DNA of 64,000 nucleotides from Flavobacterium sp. (GCA_030591585.1 JAUVAS010000001.1:122036-186035), one strand, 5' to 3'; counted from the first letter of the stretch, positions 1-10,274 are shown. Translations and numbers: made by a program. Notes: generated from the letters alone by a model not told the origin.

Positions 1-605
1 CTCAGACCGAAGAATATTTAGGAAATGTAAATACCATAGGCCCAAGAGGAGTTTATGATGAAGCAAAACGCTTTCAAGAATCAATTACTATGGCCTATCA
101 CCGTTTTCATGGAGTAGAAACTCGAATTGCCAGAATATTTAACACTTATGGACCAAGAATGCGTTTAAACGACGGTAGAGTAATTCCTACTTTTATGGGG
201 CAAGCACTGCGAGGTGAAGATTTAACAGTTTTTGGTGATGGTTCACAGACACGTTCTTTTTGTTACGTAGAAGATGAAATTGAAGGGTTTTATAAACTTT
301 TAATGAGTGATTATTCACTGCCTGTGAATATTGGAAATCCTCATGAAATTACCATTTTAGAATTTGCCAAAGAAATAATTAAACTCACAGGAACCAATCA
401 AAAAATTGTATTTAAACCATTACCTACAGATGACCCTTTACAACGACAGCCTGATATTACTAAAGCAAAAGAAATATTAAAGTGGGAGCCTAAGACTTCA
501 AGAGAAGTTGGAATGAAAAAAACATTTGATTATTTTAAAAACCTTTCCCCAGAAGATTTATCAAAAAGTGAACACAAAAGTTTTACTAAACATATTAGAA
601 GATAA
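1..605 (+). CDS. UDP-glucuronate decarboxylase / UDP-xylose synthase-like SDR epimerase, C-terminal part (5' end outside window)
   Basis: Reading frame is open from base 3 ([34 protein letters not shown]...), with the [11 protein letters not shown] motif typical of UXS; the track ORF starts at an internal Met. Confidence 0.9.
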   Translation, partial: QTEEYLGNVNTIGPRGVYDEAKRFQESITMAYHRFHGVETRIARIFNTYGPRMRLNDGRVIPTFMGQALRGEDLTVFGDGSQTRSFCYVEDEIEGFYKLLMSDYSLPVNIGNPHEITILEFAKEIIKLTGTNQKIVFKPLPTDDPLQRQPDITKAKEILKWEPKTSREVGMKKTFDYFKNLSPEDLSKSEHKSFTKHIRR

Positions 606-608
606 ACT

Positions 609-1961
609 ATGATGTTTAAAAGAGGAAGATATTCAGGGTTATTAAGACCAACTTCATATCTAATTGACTTATGTATTGTTTTCTTCTTTGCAAAAGATTT
701 TTTTCAAGAAACCAACGATTATTTAAATTTCGTTGTTTTTATCACTATATCTTGGTTTGTAATCTCGTTTATTTCAAATTTTTATGAAATATATAGGTTT
801 ACAAAACTTGTTAAAATTGCTTCATTAATAGGAAAGCAATTTGTTTTATTTACAGTTTTATTGTTTTCCTTTTTTGGATTTTTTACTAGAATAGACAGAG
901 CAAACATTGACATATCCACCTATATTCTTTATGTTTTTGGACTTATTTCTATTTTTAAATTTACCATCTATTTTCTCTTAAAAAAATACAGAACAATACT
1001 TGGAGGAAACTATAGAACAGTAATAATTATTGGTTTAAACCAAAAAACAGACCAACTGCAAAAATTTTTCACCCAAAATCCTGAATATGGGTATCAATTT
1101 CAAAAAATCTTTGAAATTAAGGACCTTAAATCAAGTCTTGAAAAAGTGTTTACGTATATATTAGACAATGAGATTGATGAGATGTATTGTTCTATTGCAG
1201 AATTAACAGATGAACAACTACAAGATGTTATTACTTTTGCAGACAACAATCTTAAAATCTTAAAATTTGTACCAGATAATAAAGAGATTTATACAAAAAA
1301 ATTAGAATTTAATTACTATGGATTTATTCCGGTATTATCCTTAAGAAAAATACCAATAGACAACTCTTTTAATAAATTTCTTAAACGACTCTTTGATATA
1401 GTTCTTTCTATTTTTGTAATTGTTGGTGTTTTATCTTGGCTTACTCCTATTGTAGCGTTTTTTATAAAAATGGAATCCAAAGGCCCTGTGTTTTTCAAAC
1501 AGAAAAGAAATGGTCTAGATTACAAAGAGTTTTATTGCTATAAATACAGATCTATGCGACCCAATCCAGACGCACATTTACATCAAATTAAAAAAAACGA
1601 CCCAAGAGTTACAAAAATTGGAAAGATTATTAGAAAAACAAGCATAGACGAACTCCCACAATTTATTAATGTATTAAAAGGAGAGATGTCTGTAGTAGGT
1701 CCACGCCCTCATATGGTTAGCCATACTCATATGTATGCCGATAAGATAGATAAATTTATGGTGCGACACTTTGTGAAACCAGGTATTACAGGACTAGCCC
1801 AAGTAAGCGGATTTAGAGGTGAAGTAGAAGATGATAATTTCATTACTAATAGAGTGAAATACGATATTTTCTACTTAGAAAACTGGTCGCTATTATTGGA
1901 TTTAAAGATTGTATTTCTAACCATTTTTAATGCGGTTAAAGGCGAAGAAAAAGCGTATTAA
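609..1961 (+). CDS. Exopolysaccharide biosynthesis polyprenyl glycosylphosphotransferase (WcaJ/undecaprenyl-phosphate sugar transferase family)
   Basis: N-terminal TM segments and C-terminal sugar transferase domain (KRLFDIVLS..., KYRSM, DELPQFINVLKGEMSVVGPRPH, VKPGITGLAQVSG). Confidence 0.93.
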   Translation: MMFKRGRYSGLLRPTSYLIDLCIVFFFAKDFFQETNDYLNFVVFITISWFVISFISNFYEIYRFTKLVKIASLIGKQFVLFTVLLFSFFGFFTRIDRANIDISTYILYVFGLISIFKFTIYFLLKKYRTILGGNYRTVIIIGLNQKTDQLQKFFTQNPEYGYQFQKIFEIKDLKSSLEKVFTYILDNEIDEMYCSIAELTDEQLQDVITFADNNLKILKFVPDNKEIYTKKLEFNYYGFIPVLSLRKIPIDNSFNKFLKRLFDIVLSIFVIVGVLSWLTPIVAFFIKMESKGPVFFKQKRNGLDYKEFYCYKYRSMRPNPDAHLHQIKKNDPRVTKIGKIIRKTSIDELPQFINVLKGEMSVVGPRPHMVSHTHMYADKIDKFMVRHFVKPGITGLAQVSGFRGEVEDDNFITNRVKYDIFYLENWSLLLDLKIVFLTIFNAVKGEEKAY

Positions 1962-3127
1962 ATCAAATCGCTTTTTCCCAATAATTCTGTAAATTGCTTG
2001 TTAAAATCAAATCGTTTCACGGCGTTATTTAGTACGATAGTTTTAGAATAATGGGTTAGTTTTTCGTTCGTCATTGTGCCAATAAACTGTTTAAGTTTTT
2101 CTATATTATTTACAGGAATTACCCAACCTAATTGGTTTTCTAAAACTATTTTCTCTCCTTCCCCTCCTGCAAAATATAATACAGGAACCCCCAACCTACT
2201 CAACTCAAATATTTTTGAAGGCACAGAGCCATAGATTCTGTTTTTTAAAGGCACAAACCCTATATCATATGTAATCAATTCATGGTGTAGTTTATCTCTT
2301 TCAACTTCTCCATAATAATGAATATGAGGATTGTTTAACTCTTTGATTAGCTCTGCTTCAGGTCCAGAACCATAAATGTGAAGGCTTACTTTTTTAGAAA
2401 AAGAGATCTCATTACAAATTTTATATAGCCCTTGAGCAACACCTAACAACCCAGCATATACAATTTTAATTTCTTCAGGGTTTTTGTTAGATTCTTTCAA
2501 TAAAGGAGGAGTGAAATCTGGATAATTTCTATACAAAAATGTAGGTTTAGTAATTCTTAAATTTTCAATATGTGTTAGTATTTCTTCCGATTGACCTAAA
2601 ATCAAACTTGAGTTTTTATAACAAAAAATTTCCATTTTGGTAAGAACAGTATAATAAAAACCTTTGGTAAGTAATCCCATCTCTAAACCTGCCAAAGGCC
2701 ATAAGTCAGACACATTTAATATTACTTTTTTCCTTAATATTTTTGCCCATAAAACAGCTGTAAACCCTACAAAAAATGGAGAATACTGAATTAGCACAAG
2801 TTTTGGAGTCCTTTTTGTCAAAAAAAATAAAGTAAGGCTTAATGAGAAGGATATCATCGAAAAAATCCGAATGAACTTATTACTTGATTTAGTTGGCCAC
2901 AGCCATAACCTATATAATGTACCAAACACCTCTTCCGTTTTTTTATAAACGGTTCCTTTATAATTGTTAAAAATTTTTCCTTGTGGGTAGTTAGGTAAAG
3001 GGCAAACTGCTTTTACGTGGTAACCATTTTCAGAAAGACCTTTAACTAAAGAGAATAATCTATTGGAAGCAGCTCCTTTTTCTGGAGGAAAATAATTAGT
3101 TACTATTAGAATTTCTTTTTGCTTCAT
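1958..3127 (-). CDS. Glycosyltransferase family 4 (WbuB-like)
   Basis: NYFPPEKGAASNRLFSLVKGL N-terminus; GSGPEAELIKEL and SVPSKIFELSRLGVPVLYFAGGEGEKIV motifs. Confidence 0.9.
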   Translation of the reverse strand: MKQKEILIVTNYFPPEKGAASNRLFSLVKGLSENGYHVKAVCPLPNYPQGKIFNNYKGTVYKKTEEVFGTLYRLWLWPTKSSNKFIRIFSMISFSLSLTLFFLTKRTPKLVLIQYSPFFVGFTAVLWAKILRKKVILNVSDLWPLAGLEMGLLTKGFYYTVLTKMEIFCYKNSSLILGQSEEILTHIENLRITKPTFLYRNYPDFTPPLLKESNKNPEEIKIVYAGLLGVAQGLYKICNEISFSKKVSLHIYGSGPEAELIKELNNPHIHYYGEVERDKLHHELITYDIGFVPLKNRIYGSVPSKIFELSRLGVPVLYFAGGEGEKIVLENQLGWVIPVNNIEKLKQFIGTMTNEKLTHYSKTIVLNNAVKRFDFNKQFTELLGKSDLI

Positions 3128-3131
3128 TTAA

Positions 3132-4445
3132 TTATTTATTTAATAACGAAGTAAACTGCTTCAATTTTCCTCTTTTGTTTCTTGTTAGCACCTTAACTCT
3201 TTCAAAAGTTAAGGTAAGATTACTTTCTAAATAATTATCTAAAGCCTTTTCAACTGTTTTAATTTCTTCGGAATTTAATTGTTTTTTAGAAACATAGGTA
3301 ATAGTAAAAGAGTCTATTTGTGTTTGTTCTATCACAAATTCTTTTACATTACCATCATCTTCAATAACACTTTTAGTCACATAATAAAACGTAAGGCCAG
3401 GAACCACTTTCCCACTAGGTAATTTAGCAACATCATTGGTTCTTCCTATTAATTGTTGAAGAACGGGCTTTTTAAAAGTGCTTTTTTTGGAAAGAACACC
3501 AATGTCTCCAACTTCATATCTTATTAAAGGATGCGCTTTATTATAAAGTGACGTTATTATAATTCTACCTGAATTTCCATTTGAAACAGGTTGATTGTTT
3601 TCGTCTAAAATTTCAACAAATAGTGTTTCGCTATTAACAATAAGCTCCCCTTTTGTATTGGTAAAAGCAATTAAATCTAATTCTGCTGCACCATATTCAT
3701 TAATTATAGGGACTCCTAGCCATTTTTCTAAAATAATTTTATCCTTTTCAAAAAGCATTTCACTAGTCACAATACAATATTTTAAGGTTGGACAAACCTC
3801 ATTTAACACCGTATTTTTTTCTTTTAAAAATTTAGCGAAGAGAACGACGGAACTTGTGTACCCATTAATGTAATAAAACTTTTTTTGCTTGAAACTGCTT
3901 AAAAAGGTTTCTAGGTTTTTTTTAGATAAATCAAAAATCGGGAAGCGAAACCGATGACTCAACCAGTCTTTTAATCGTTCTTTTTGATAGCCTATAAAAT
4001 CTAAAGGAATGCCATAAAATCGAGCTTGATAACTTTTGTTAAAATCAATGTTAAACCAACCAAAACGATTAATAATTTCTGCCCAAGTCATTGCATGGCA
4101 AAATTTATCTTTTGCAAACATTAGAGGATGTCCACTAGAACCGGAAGTTTTATTGATATAGCAATTTTTAGCACTGTAGCCTTCTGAAAGCTTTTCGGCT
4201 AAAGGAATTTGCAAATCTTTTTTTTGCATTACAGGAATATCTCCCCAATTTTCAAGAGATTTATTTCCTATAAATTTCTTATAAAACTCATTGTTTAGTA
4301 AATGATAATCAACGATTTCTTTGCGGTGCCTCTTAATGTATTCCTTGTATTGTTCTTCGGGAATATTTTGAATTTCTTGCAACCGTTTTTTTGCTTCCTT
4401 AATTGGAAAACCATTTAATCGCAATATAAATTCAAATAAATTCAA
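3132..4445 (-). CDS. Phenylacetate-CoA ligase / CapK-like adenylate-forming protein
   Basis: NKTSGSSGHPLMF, YGAAELDLIAF, HPLIRYEVGDIG and IGRTNDVAKLPSGKVVPG motifs of the PaaK/CapK family. Confidence 0.85.
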   Translation of the reverse strand: MNLFEFILRLNGFPIKEAKKRLQEIQNIPEEQYKEYIKRHRKEIVDYHLLNNEFYKKFIGNKSLENWGDIPVMQKKDLQIPLAEKLSEGYSAKNCYINKTSGSSGHPLMFAKDKFCHAMTWAEIINRFGWFNIDFNKSYQARFYGIPLDFIGYQKERLKDWLSHRFRFPIFDLSKKNLETFLSSFKQKKFYYINGYTSSVVLFAKFLKEKNTVLNEVCPTLKYCIVTSEMLFEKDKIILEKWLGVPIINEYGAAELDLIAFTNTKGELIVNSETLFVEILDENNQPVSNGNSGRIIITSLYNKAHPLIRYEVGDIGVLSKKSTFKKPVLQQLIGRTNDVAKLPSGKVVPGLTFYYVTKSVIEDDGNVKEFVIEQTQIDSFTITYVSKKQLNSEEIKTVEKALDNYLESNLTLTFERVKVLTRNKRGKLKQFTSLLNK

Positions 4446-4504
4446 TGTAGAATAATTAAGGCAACAATTTACAAATTAAATAAAACCCAATCTTAAAATA
4501 ACTG

Positions 4505-4512
4505 TATTTTTG
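4505..4512 (+). promoter_or_regulatory. Bacteroidetes -7 element (TATTTTTG) upstream of purD
   Basis: TAnnTTTG match about 24 bp before the purD ATG. Confidence 0.5.
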
Positions 4513-4536
4513 CAATAGTTTTTAAACAGGAAACCC

Positions 4537-5811
4537 ATGAATATTTTAATATTAGGCTCCGGAGGTCGTGAACATACATTTGCTTACAAAATTGCCCAAA
4601 GCAATCGTTGTGAGCAGCTTTTTGTAGCCCCAGGAAATGCAGGAACTTCAGAGATGGCTATCAACATTCCAATTTCTGTAAACGATTTTGAAGCGATAAA
4701 AAATTGTGTGTTAGAAAATAATATTAAAATGGTAATTGTAGGCCCAGAAGACCCTTTGGTAAATGGAATTGCAGATTATTTTTTAGCCTCAGAGAAATTA
4801 AAAAATGTGATGTTTATTGGTCCCTCAAAAGCAGGTGCTTTACTTGAAGGAAGTAAAGAACGGGCTAAAGAGTTTATGATAGACCATCAAATACCAACAG
4901 CTGCCTACCAAAGTTTTACCAATAAAACATTAGCCGAAGGGAAGCAGTTTTTAGAAACGCTTAATTCGCCTTATGTTTTAAAAGCGGATGGATTGGCCGC
5001 TGGGAAGGGAGTATTAATCATCAATGATATTGACGAAGCAAAACAAGAATTAGAAAACATGCTTTCTAATGCTAAGTTTGGTGTTGCAAGCGAAACGGTA
5101 GTAATTGAAGAGTTTTTAGACGGAATAGAATTAAGCGTTTTTGTACTTACCGATGGGAAAAACTATAAAATACTTCCCACGGCAAAAGATTATAAACGTA
5201 TTGGCGAAGGAGATACGGGATTAAATACGGGTGGTATGGGAGCGATTTCCCCAGTTCCATTTGTAGATGAAGTCTTAATGCAGAAAATTGAAGAACGTAT
5301 TGTAAAACCTACGGTCAACGGACTTCAAAAAGAGAATATAGGTTATAAAGGGTTTGTGTTTATTGGGTTGATAAATGTAAATAACGAACCTTTGGTGATT
5401 GAGTATAATGTTAGAATGGGAGATCCAGAAACCGAAGTGGTACTACCAAGAATAAAGTCTGATTTGGTAGCGTTATTTGAAGCAACTTTCAATCAGAAAT
5501 TAGATGAAGTTTCTATAGAAATTGATGAGCGAGCAGCAACAACAGTAATGTTAGTTTCTGGCGGTTATCCTGAAGCGTATGAAAAAGGTAAGGTGATTTC
5601 AGGAATTTCAAAAATAAAAGACTCCATCGTTTTTCATGCAGGAACAACCATAAAAGAAGACGAGGTAGTTACTAATGGCGGAAGGGTTTTGGCGATTACT
5701 TCCTTAGATGTAGATTACAAAAAGGCATTAAAAAAATCGTATCAAAACATAGAAAAACTACATTTTGATATGATGAATTATCGTACAGATATAGGATTTG
5801 ATCTATCCTAA
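4537..5811 (+). CDS. purD: Phosphoribosylamine--glycine ligase
   Basis: MNILILGSGGREHTFAYK start; GLAAGKGV and NVRMGDPETEVVLPR motifs. Confidence 0.97.
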   Translation: MNILILGSGGREHTFAYKIAQSNRCEQLFVAPGNAGTSEMAINIPISVNDFEAIKNCVLENNIKMVIVGPEDPLVNGIADYFLASEKLKNVMFIGPSKAGALLEGSKERAKEFMIDHQIPTAAYQSFTNKTLAEGKQFLETLNSPYVLKADGLAAGKGVLIINDIDEAKQELENMLSNAKFGVASETVVIEEFLDGIELSVFVLTDGKNYKILPTAKDYKRIGEGDTGLNTGGMGAISPVPFVDEVLMQKIEERIVKPTVNGLQKENIGYKGFVFIGLINVNNEPLVIEYNVRMGDPETEVVLPRIKSDLVALFEATFNQKLDEVSIEIDERAATTVMLVSGGYPEAYEKGKVISGISKIKDSIVFHAGTTIKEDEVVTNGGRVLAITSLDVDYKKALKKSYQNIEKLHFDMMNYRTDIGFDLS

Positions 5812-6039
5812 AAACTCGTGTGCTTTAATGCTTTTATCATTACTGCCTTCAGCATCATGTTTTTTAAGTTGTCCAACCCAATAAACAAAGGCTGCCATAC
5901 AGATTGCGATAAATATCCAGGATACTGTATTTGCTCCAAACCAACTTGTTGGTTCAAGTTCTCTAAACGCGTCGTAGGGTTTAAACGCAAAATCTACAAA
6001 AAACGATTGAATTCCTTCAAAAAAACCTGTCCAAGTCAT
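5803..6039 (-). CDS. DUF6341-like small membrane protein
   Basis: MTWTGFFEGIQSFFVDFAFKPYDAFRELEPTSWFGANTVSWIF... is a familiar Flavobacteriaceae small protein; convergent with purD, 3' ends overlapping by 9 bp. Confidence 0.75.
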   Translation of the reverse strand: MTWTGFFEGIQSFFVDFAFKPYDAFRELEPTSWFGANTVSWIFIAICMAAFVYWVGQLKKHDAEGSNDKSIKAHEFLG

Positions 6040-6083
6040 ATCTTTATATCTTATTAAGATAGCAAAAATATAAATTAAGAACC

Positions 6084-7007
6084 ATGCTCACAAGCTTTTT
6101 CGGAAAATCTAAGCCTATAAATTTTATATTAGTGAGTATGTATGTCGTTATGGGCTGCGTGTTTTATTTTATAAACGTAATGGATAAAACAGAAGGGTTC
6201 CCTTTTTTTCAAAAACAAACACTTCTTTTATTAGGTTGTCTTTTTAGTGTATTTCTATTAAATTTTATAGTTAAAAAAAACAGTTTAACCCAAAACAATA
6301 CCTATTCAATTTTCTTCTTTGCTTGTTTTATGTTATTGATTCCTATACTTTTTAATAATACTGAGGTTATAATTTCAAGTGTTTTTTTATTATTAGCATA
6401 TCGACGAATATTGAGTTTGACATCGGAAAAGAATTTAGAAAAAAAGATTTTAGACGCCTCTATTTGGATTACACTAGCAGCTCTTCTCTACTTTTGGTGC
6501 ATCCTCTTTTTTATAGTACTGTTTGTCGCGATTATTCAACAACGATCCGAAAATTATAAATTAACACTTATCCCTTTTGTTGGGTTCTTTTCAGTAATCG
6601 TATTGGCAACTTCGTATAATTTAATTCAAGGAAATTCGTTTTTATGGTTTTTAAATATCGATAGAAAAATTAGTTTAGATTTTCAAATTTATGAAAGAAC
6701 AACACTAATAGTTCCAATCTCAATTCTAGCGATATTGTTAGTTTTAACGTTATTTAGAAAGGTAATTCGTTTTTCTGAAACTAGGTTAAAAGAGAAATCA
6801 AACACAACATTACTTATTTTAATCCTTTTAATTAGTGTAGCCTTAATTTTATTAACTCCAATTAAAAACGGTTCAGAATTTCTGTATTTAATGGCTCCTT
6901 TGGCAATTTTTACTGCTAATTTTATTGAAAAAGCACAAACCTTTTGGGTAAAAGAATTGTTTTTATGGCTCGCATTCACGGTTCCAATTATTATTTTGTT
7001 TTTATAA
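6084..7007 (+). CDS. DUF6427-like integral membrane protein
   Basis: 307 aa, multiple TM segments; position in the purD-DUF6341 neighbourhood. Confidence 0.7.
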   Translation: MLTSFFGKSKPINFILVSMYVVMGCVFYFINVMDKTEGFPFFQKQTLLLLGCLFSVFLLNFIVKKNSLTQNNTYSIFFFACFMLLIPILFNNTEVIISSVFLLLAYRRILSLTSEKNLEKKILDASIWITLAALLYFWCILFFIVLFVAIIQQRSENYKLTLIPFVGFFSVIVLATSYNLIQGNSFLWFLNIDRKISLDFQIYERTTLIVPISILAILLVLTLFRKVIRFSETRLKEKSNTTLLILILLISVALILLTPIKNGSEFLYLMAPLAIFTANFIEKAQTFWVKELFLWLAFTVPIIILFL

Positions 7008-7063
7008 AACGAGCATGTTAAAATCCTCATCACTTAAAGGAGTGATTAATAGCGAACAGCATA

Positions 7064-7092
7064 GCCTGTCCCGAACTTGATTTAGGGTGACC
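7064..7092. repeat. Dispersed intergenic repeat fragment (cctgtcccgaacttgatttaggg type)
   Basis: Resembles short intergenic repeats common in Flavobacteria; non-coding gap. Confidence 0.4.
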
Positions 7093-7117
7093 ATTAAAAA
7101 ACAATAGAGACAAACAC

Positions 7118-7759
7118 ATGAAAATAAACCTGTCTAAAATAGAAATAGAACTAAAAAAAAGACATCAATACCCTTATAAGTGGTATCGAAAACAAAATGA
7201 CATTTGGGACGGGTACACCAATTTTATATACACCACACTTTTTTGGGACGACCTAATTCCTAAAATTGCTACGACCGTAAAAAAATATCAACTAGACAAA
7301 AAAGAAGTGTTTTACTATGCGATAAACCGGTGGTATAATTTCTGGAGTGCAATGGCAGTAGAACATATATTTAGTAATTGTGAAGGAATTACTCCCGAAC
7401 AAAACTCAAAAGATAGAGTAGTAGATTTTACATTACAAGGAACATCCTTTGACCATAAAACTTCCGTATTTCCGAAGCATTTACAAAACGATTTATGGAG
7501 TGCTAAAAACAACAAAAGAGAGCTAATAACATGGCTGTATAAAAACCAAAGCACGCAACAACGGCAACACTTTAAAAACAGATTATTTATTATAGTCCAC
7601 AAAAAAGACGGGGAACATTGGAAATTAAAATCCGAAATAAAACTACTTGAAAAAGAAATTAAAAACTATGTGTTAAATTTTAAGCCTTCGCAATTACAAA
7701 AGTTTATTTTTACAACCCCAACCGAAACTTTAAGTGATATAATTTGGGTAAATAGATGA
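7118..7759 (+). CDS. Uncharacterised protein; possible PD-(D/E)XK nuclease
   Basis: 213-aa ORF; VVDFTLQGTSFDHKTSVFPK resembles a D...DxK nuclease core; adjacent to RM genes. Confidence 0.55.
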   Translation: MKINLSKIEIELKKRHQYPYKWYRKQNDIWDGYTNFIYTTLFWDDLIPKIATTVKKYQLDKKEVFYYAINRWYNFWSAMAVEHIFSNCEGITPEQNSKDRVVDFTLQGTSFDHKTSVFPKHLQNDLWSAKNNKRELITWLYKNQSTQQRQHFKNRLFIIVHKKDGEHWKLKSEIKLLEKEIKNYVLNFKPSQLQKFIFTTPTETLSDIIWVNR

Positions 7760-7772
7760 ATTTAAATACATT

Positions 7773-7804
7773 TGGACATTATTAGTCTAAAACAATATTG
7801 TCCA
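7773..7804. promoter_or_regulatory. Putative C-box operator of the RM controller gene
   Basis: TGGACA...TGTCCA outer inverted repeat enclosing GAC-N7-GTC and the perfect palindrome ACAATATTGT (7792-7801); overlaps the start of the HTH gene. Confidence 0.5.
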
Positions 7805-8112
7805 TGAAGTCGTTAGGAAATATTTTAAAAATTGCACGTGAAGAAAAAGAAATGATTTTGAGAAAGGTATCAGCAGAAGTTGATATTGACCAATCCCTGA
7901 TAAGCAAATTTGAAAAAAACGAAAGAAAACCAACCAAAGAACAACTAATTAGACTTGCAAAATTCTACAACCTTTCAGAACAAGAACTAATCATAAATTG
8001 GTATTCTGAAAAAATCGCAGAAGATTTAAAATACACACAAGCAACAACTGAAATTTTAAGAGTTGCAGAAGAAAAAATTAATTATTACAAATCTCAAGAA
8101 AATGGAAAATAG
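7804..8112 (+). CDS. XRE-family HTH regulator, probable RM controller (C) protein
   Basis: LGNILKIAREEKEMILRKVSAEVDIDQSLISKFEKNERKPTKEQL HTH_3 domain; immediately upstream of the methyltransferase. The track start is TTG at 7798; ATG at 7804 is preferred. Confidence 0.85.
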   Translation: MKSLGNILKIAREEKEMILRKVSAEVDIDQSLISKFEKNERKPTKEQLIRLAKFYNLSEQELIINWYSEKIAEDLKYTQATTEILRVAEEKINYYKSQENGK

Positions 8113-9343
8113 CAAATTAAAAGTAGCCGAATTATTTGCAGGTGTTGGAGGTTTCCGTCTTGGACTTGAAAAACACAATAATTACAATATTGTTTGGAGT
8201 AACCAATGGGAGCCGTTAACTAAAATACAACACGCATCGTTAGTTTACGAAAAGCAATTTGGAAAAGAGAACCACTCTAATGAAGATATAAATGAAGTTG
8301 TAACAAGAAATATTGAGGAAATACCAGATCATGATTTATTAGTTGGCGGTTTTCCTTGTCAAGATTATTCGGTTGCTACAACATTGCATAACTCAAAAGG
8401 ATTGAAAGGAAAAAAAGGTGTGCTTTGGTGGTCAATTCACAAAATTTTAGAAGATAAAAAGAATAAACCAAAGTATTTGTTTTTAGAAAATGTTGATAGA
8501 CTTTTAAAGTCGCCAGCATCACAAAGAGGACGTGATTTTGCAGTTATGCTAAAAAGTTTAAATGATTTAGGTTATGCAGTTGAATGGCGTGTTGTAAATG
8601 CAGGAGAATATGGAATGCCACAACGAAGGAGACGAACTTTTTTTATTGGTTATCACAAATCAACGGACATTTATAAAAGACTTTCTAAGTCTAAAAAATT
8701 AGATTGGTTACTTGAAAAAGGAACAATAGCAAATGCTTTTCCAATTAAAAAAGTGAACAAACTCGAAGAGTTTGAAATCAAAGGAGATTTAGTTGAAATC
8801 ACAAATGAATTCAATAAAAACGGGAAACTTTCACCTTTTCAAAATACAGGGTTACTTTTTAAGGGGAAAGTTTACACGACTAAAACAAGCCCAACATATA
8901 ACGGAAAAAGAACAGTTCTAGGAGATGTTCTTCAAAATGGAGAAGTAACCCCTGAATTTTTTATTGATGACAAAGACAAAGAAAAATGGGAATATTTAAA
9001 AGGCTCTAAAGCCATAGAAAGAATTTCAAAAGAGGGGTTTAAATACAAATATTCTGAAGGTGGAATGATTTATCCTGACAGATTGGATAATTCTTCAAGA
9101 ACAATAATTACAGGAGAAGGTGGAAAATCACCTTCAAGATTTAAACACGTTATAGTTTCAGATAGAGGTTTAAGAAGATTAACACCCGTTGAATTGGAAC
9201 GACTAAATATGTTTCCAGACAACCACACAAAATTGGAAGGGATTACAAATACGAAAAGGGCATTTTTCATGGGTAATGCTCTTGTAGTTGGAGTTATTGA
9301 AAAAATTGGAGAAGAACTATATAAACAAATTAATAATGGATAA
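8102..9343 (+). CDS. DNA (cytosine-5-)-methyltransferase
   Basis: AELFAGVGGFRLGLE (motif I), GGFPCQDYSVA (PCQ catalytic loop), LENVDRL, QRRRRTFFIGY, GNALVVGV. Preferred start MENSKLK (8102), overlapping the HTH stop. Confidence 0.95.
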   Translation: MENSKLKVAELFAGVGGFRLGLEKHNNYNIVWSNQWEPLTKIQHASLVYEKQFGKENHSNEDINEVVTRNIEEIPDHDLLVGGFPCQDYSVATTLHNSKGLKGKKGVLWWSIHKILEDKKNKPKYLFLENVDRLLKSPASQRGRDFAVMLKSLNDLGYAVEWRVVNAGEYGMPQRRRRTFFIGYHKSTDIYKRLSKSKKLDWLLEKGTIANAFPIKKVNKLEEFEIKGDLVEITNEFNKNGKLSPFQNTGLLFKGKVYTTKTSPTYNGKRTVLGDVLQNGEVTPEFFIDDKDKEKWEYLKGSKAIERISKEGFKYKYSEGGMIYPDRLDNSSRTIITGEGGKSPSRFKHVIVSDRGLRRLTPVELERLNMFPDNHTKLEGITNTKRAFFMGNALVVGVIEKIGEELYKQINNG

Positions 9344-10274
9344 AAGAAGCAATAGAGTACAACCAATAAGGTTGTCCCCTGAATTTTTCCCTTTAGACAT
9401 TCATAAGTCAATGTTTATAAATGATCTTATGATTACAATTCCACAATATTATGCAGAATCTTGGGACCCAAAAGTTCTTGCTAAACATAGTAAGAATAAT
9501 AACAAGTGGGATGTGGAAATAACATATGAATCTCCGAAAGAAACAGGGAAAGTAAAAAGAACATTCAAAGCTAAATTGTCTTTGTTTTTTGCTAGAGGAA
9601 GAAAGCAAACAAGTAGTTATAGGCTTAAATGGGATAACATGTTTGCGGTTCAACTTGCAAATGATTATCCAAAAAGTTTTGTTCGGTCTTTAGAGTATCA
9701 TATTGGTGACGAATACTATAAAGAACAAAAATTTACCGAATATGACATAGGTGGTTTTAAAGAACAATTACAAGTAAAGATTAAATGGAAAAATGACAGT
9801 CCAATTATTACGATTAAAGAATTCTTTAGAGTTAGAGAGGAATCACAAGGATTTCCAAAAGTGTTTAAAGAATTAAGCTCATATTTGATAGCAGATTACT
9901 TATTAAGCTCTGAAGATGAAATCTTAAGAAGAATCCAAATAACAAAATGGAAGCCAAGAAAAGAAATGTCTAAAGAATTAAATGAAAATAATATTTACCT
10001 CTTATTAAATAGAAATCAAAAAGAACTCTATTTCGGTGAAACTAAAAAATCTCTAGCTCAAAGATACCCTAAAAATCAAAAACATCACTCTTTTGAAGAC
10101 TGGACTGAATATTCTATAATTCAATTACCTCCCGAGACTTCTGAACACACAAGATTATTGATTGAGCGCATATTAATTGCCGTTGGCTCAAAACTTTTCC
10201 CAAACACTTTATATTCAGATTTACCTGTTTTGGGTGCGACTAGAGGGCTAATATTAAAAAATAAAAGAAGATAA
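9336..10274 (+). CDS. Type II restriction endonuclease with GIY-YIG nuclease domain (Eco29kI-like)
   Basis: IYLLLNRNQKELYFGETKKSLAQRYPKNQKHH...LLIERILI...LFPN matches the GIY-YIG pattern (Y, Y-x-G, R, H, E, N); start overlaps the m5C methyltransferase stop. Confidence 0.8.
   Translation: MDKRSNRVQPIRLSPEFFPLDIHKSMFINDLMITIPQYYAESWDPKVLAKHSKNNNKWDVEITYESPKETGKVKRTFKAKLSLFFARGRKQTSSYRLKWDNMFAVQLANDYPKSFVRSLEYHIGDEYYKEQKFTEYDIGGFKEQLQVKIKWKNDSPIITIKEFFRVREESQGFPKVFKELSSYLIADYLLSSEDEILRRIQITKWKPRKEMSKELNENNIYLLLNRNQKELYFGETKKSLAQRYPKNQKHHSFEDWTEYSIIQLPPETSEHTRLLIERILIAVGSKLFPNTLYSDLPVLGATRGLILKNKRR

Noticed and set aside
5818-6057. 79-aa plus-strand ORF over the DUF6341-like gene
   Set aside because: Antisense to a conserved small protein that fits the neighbourhood better.
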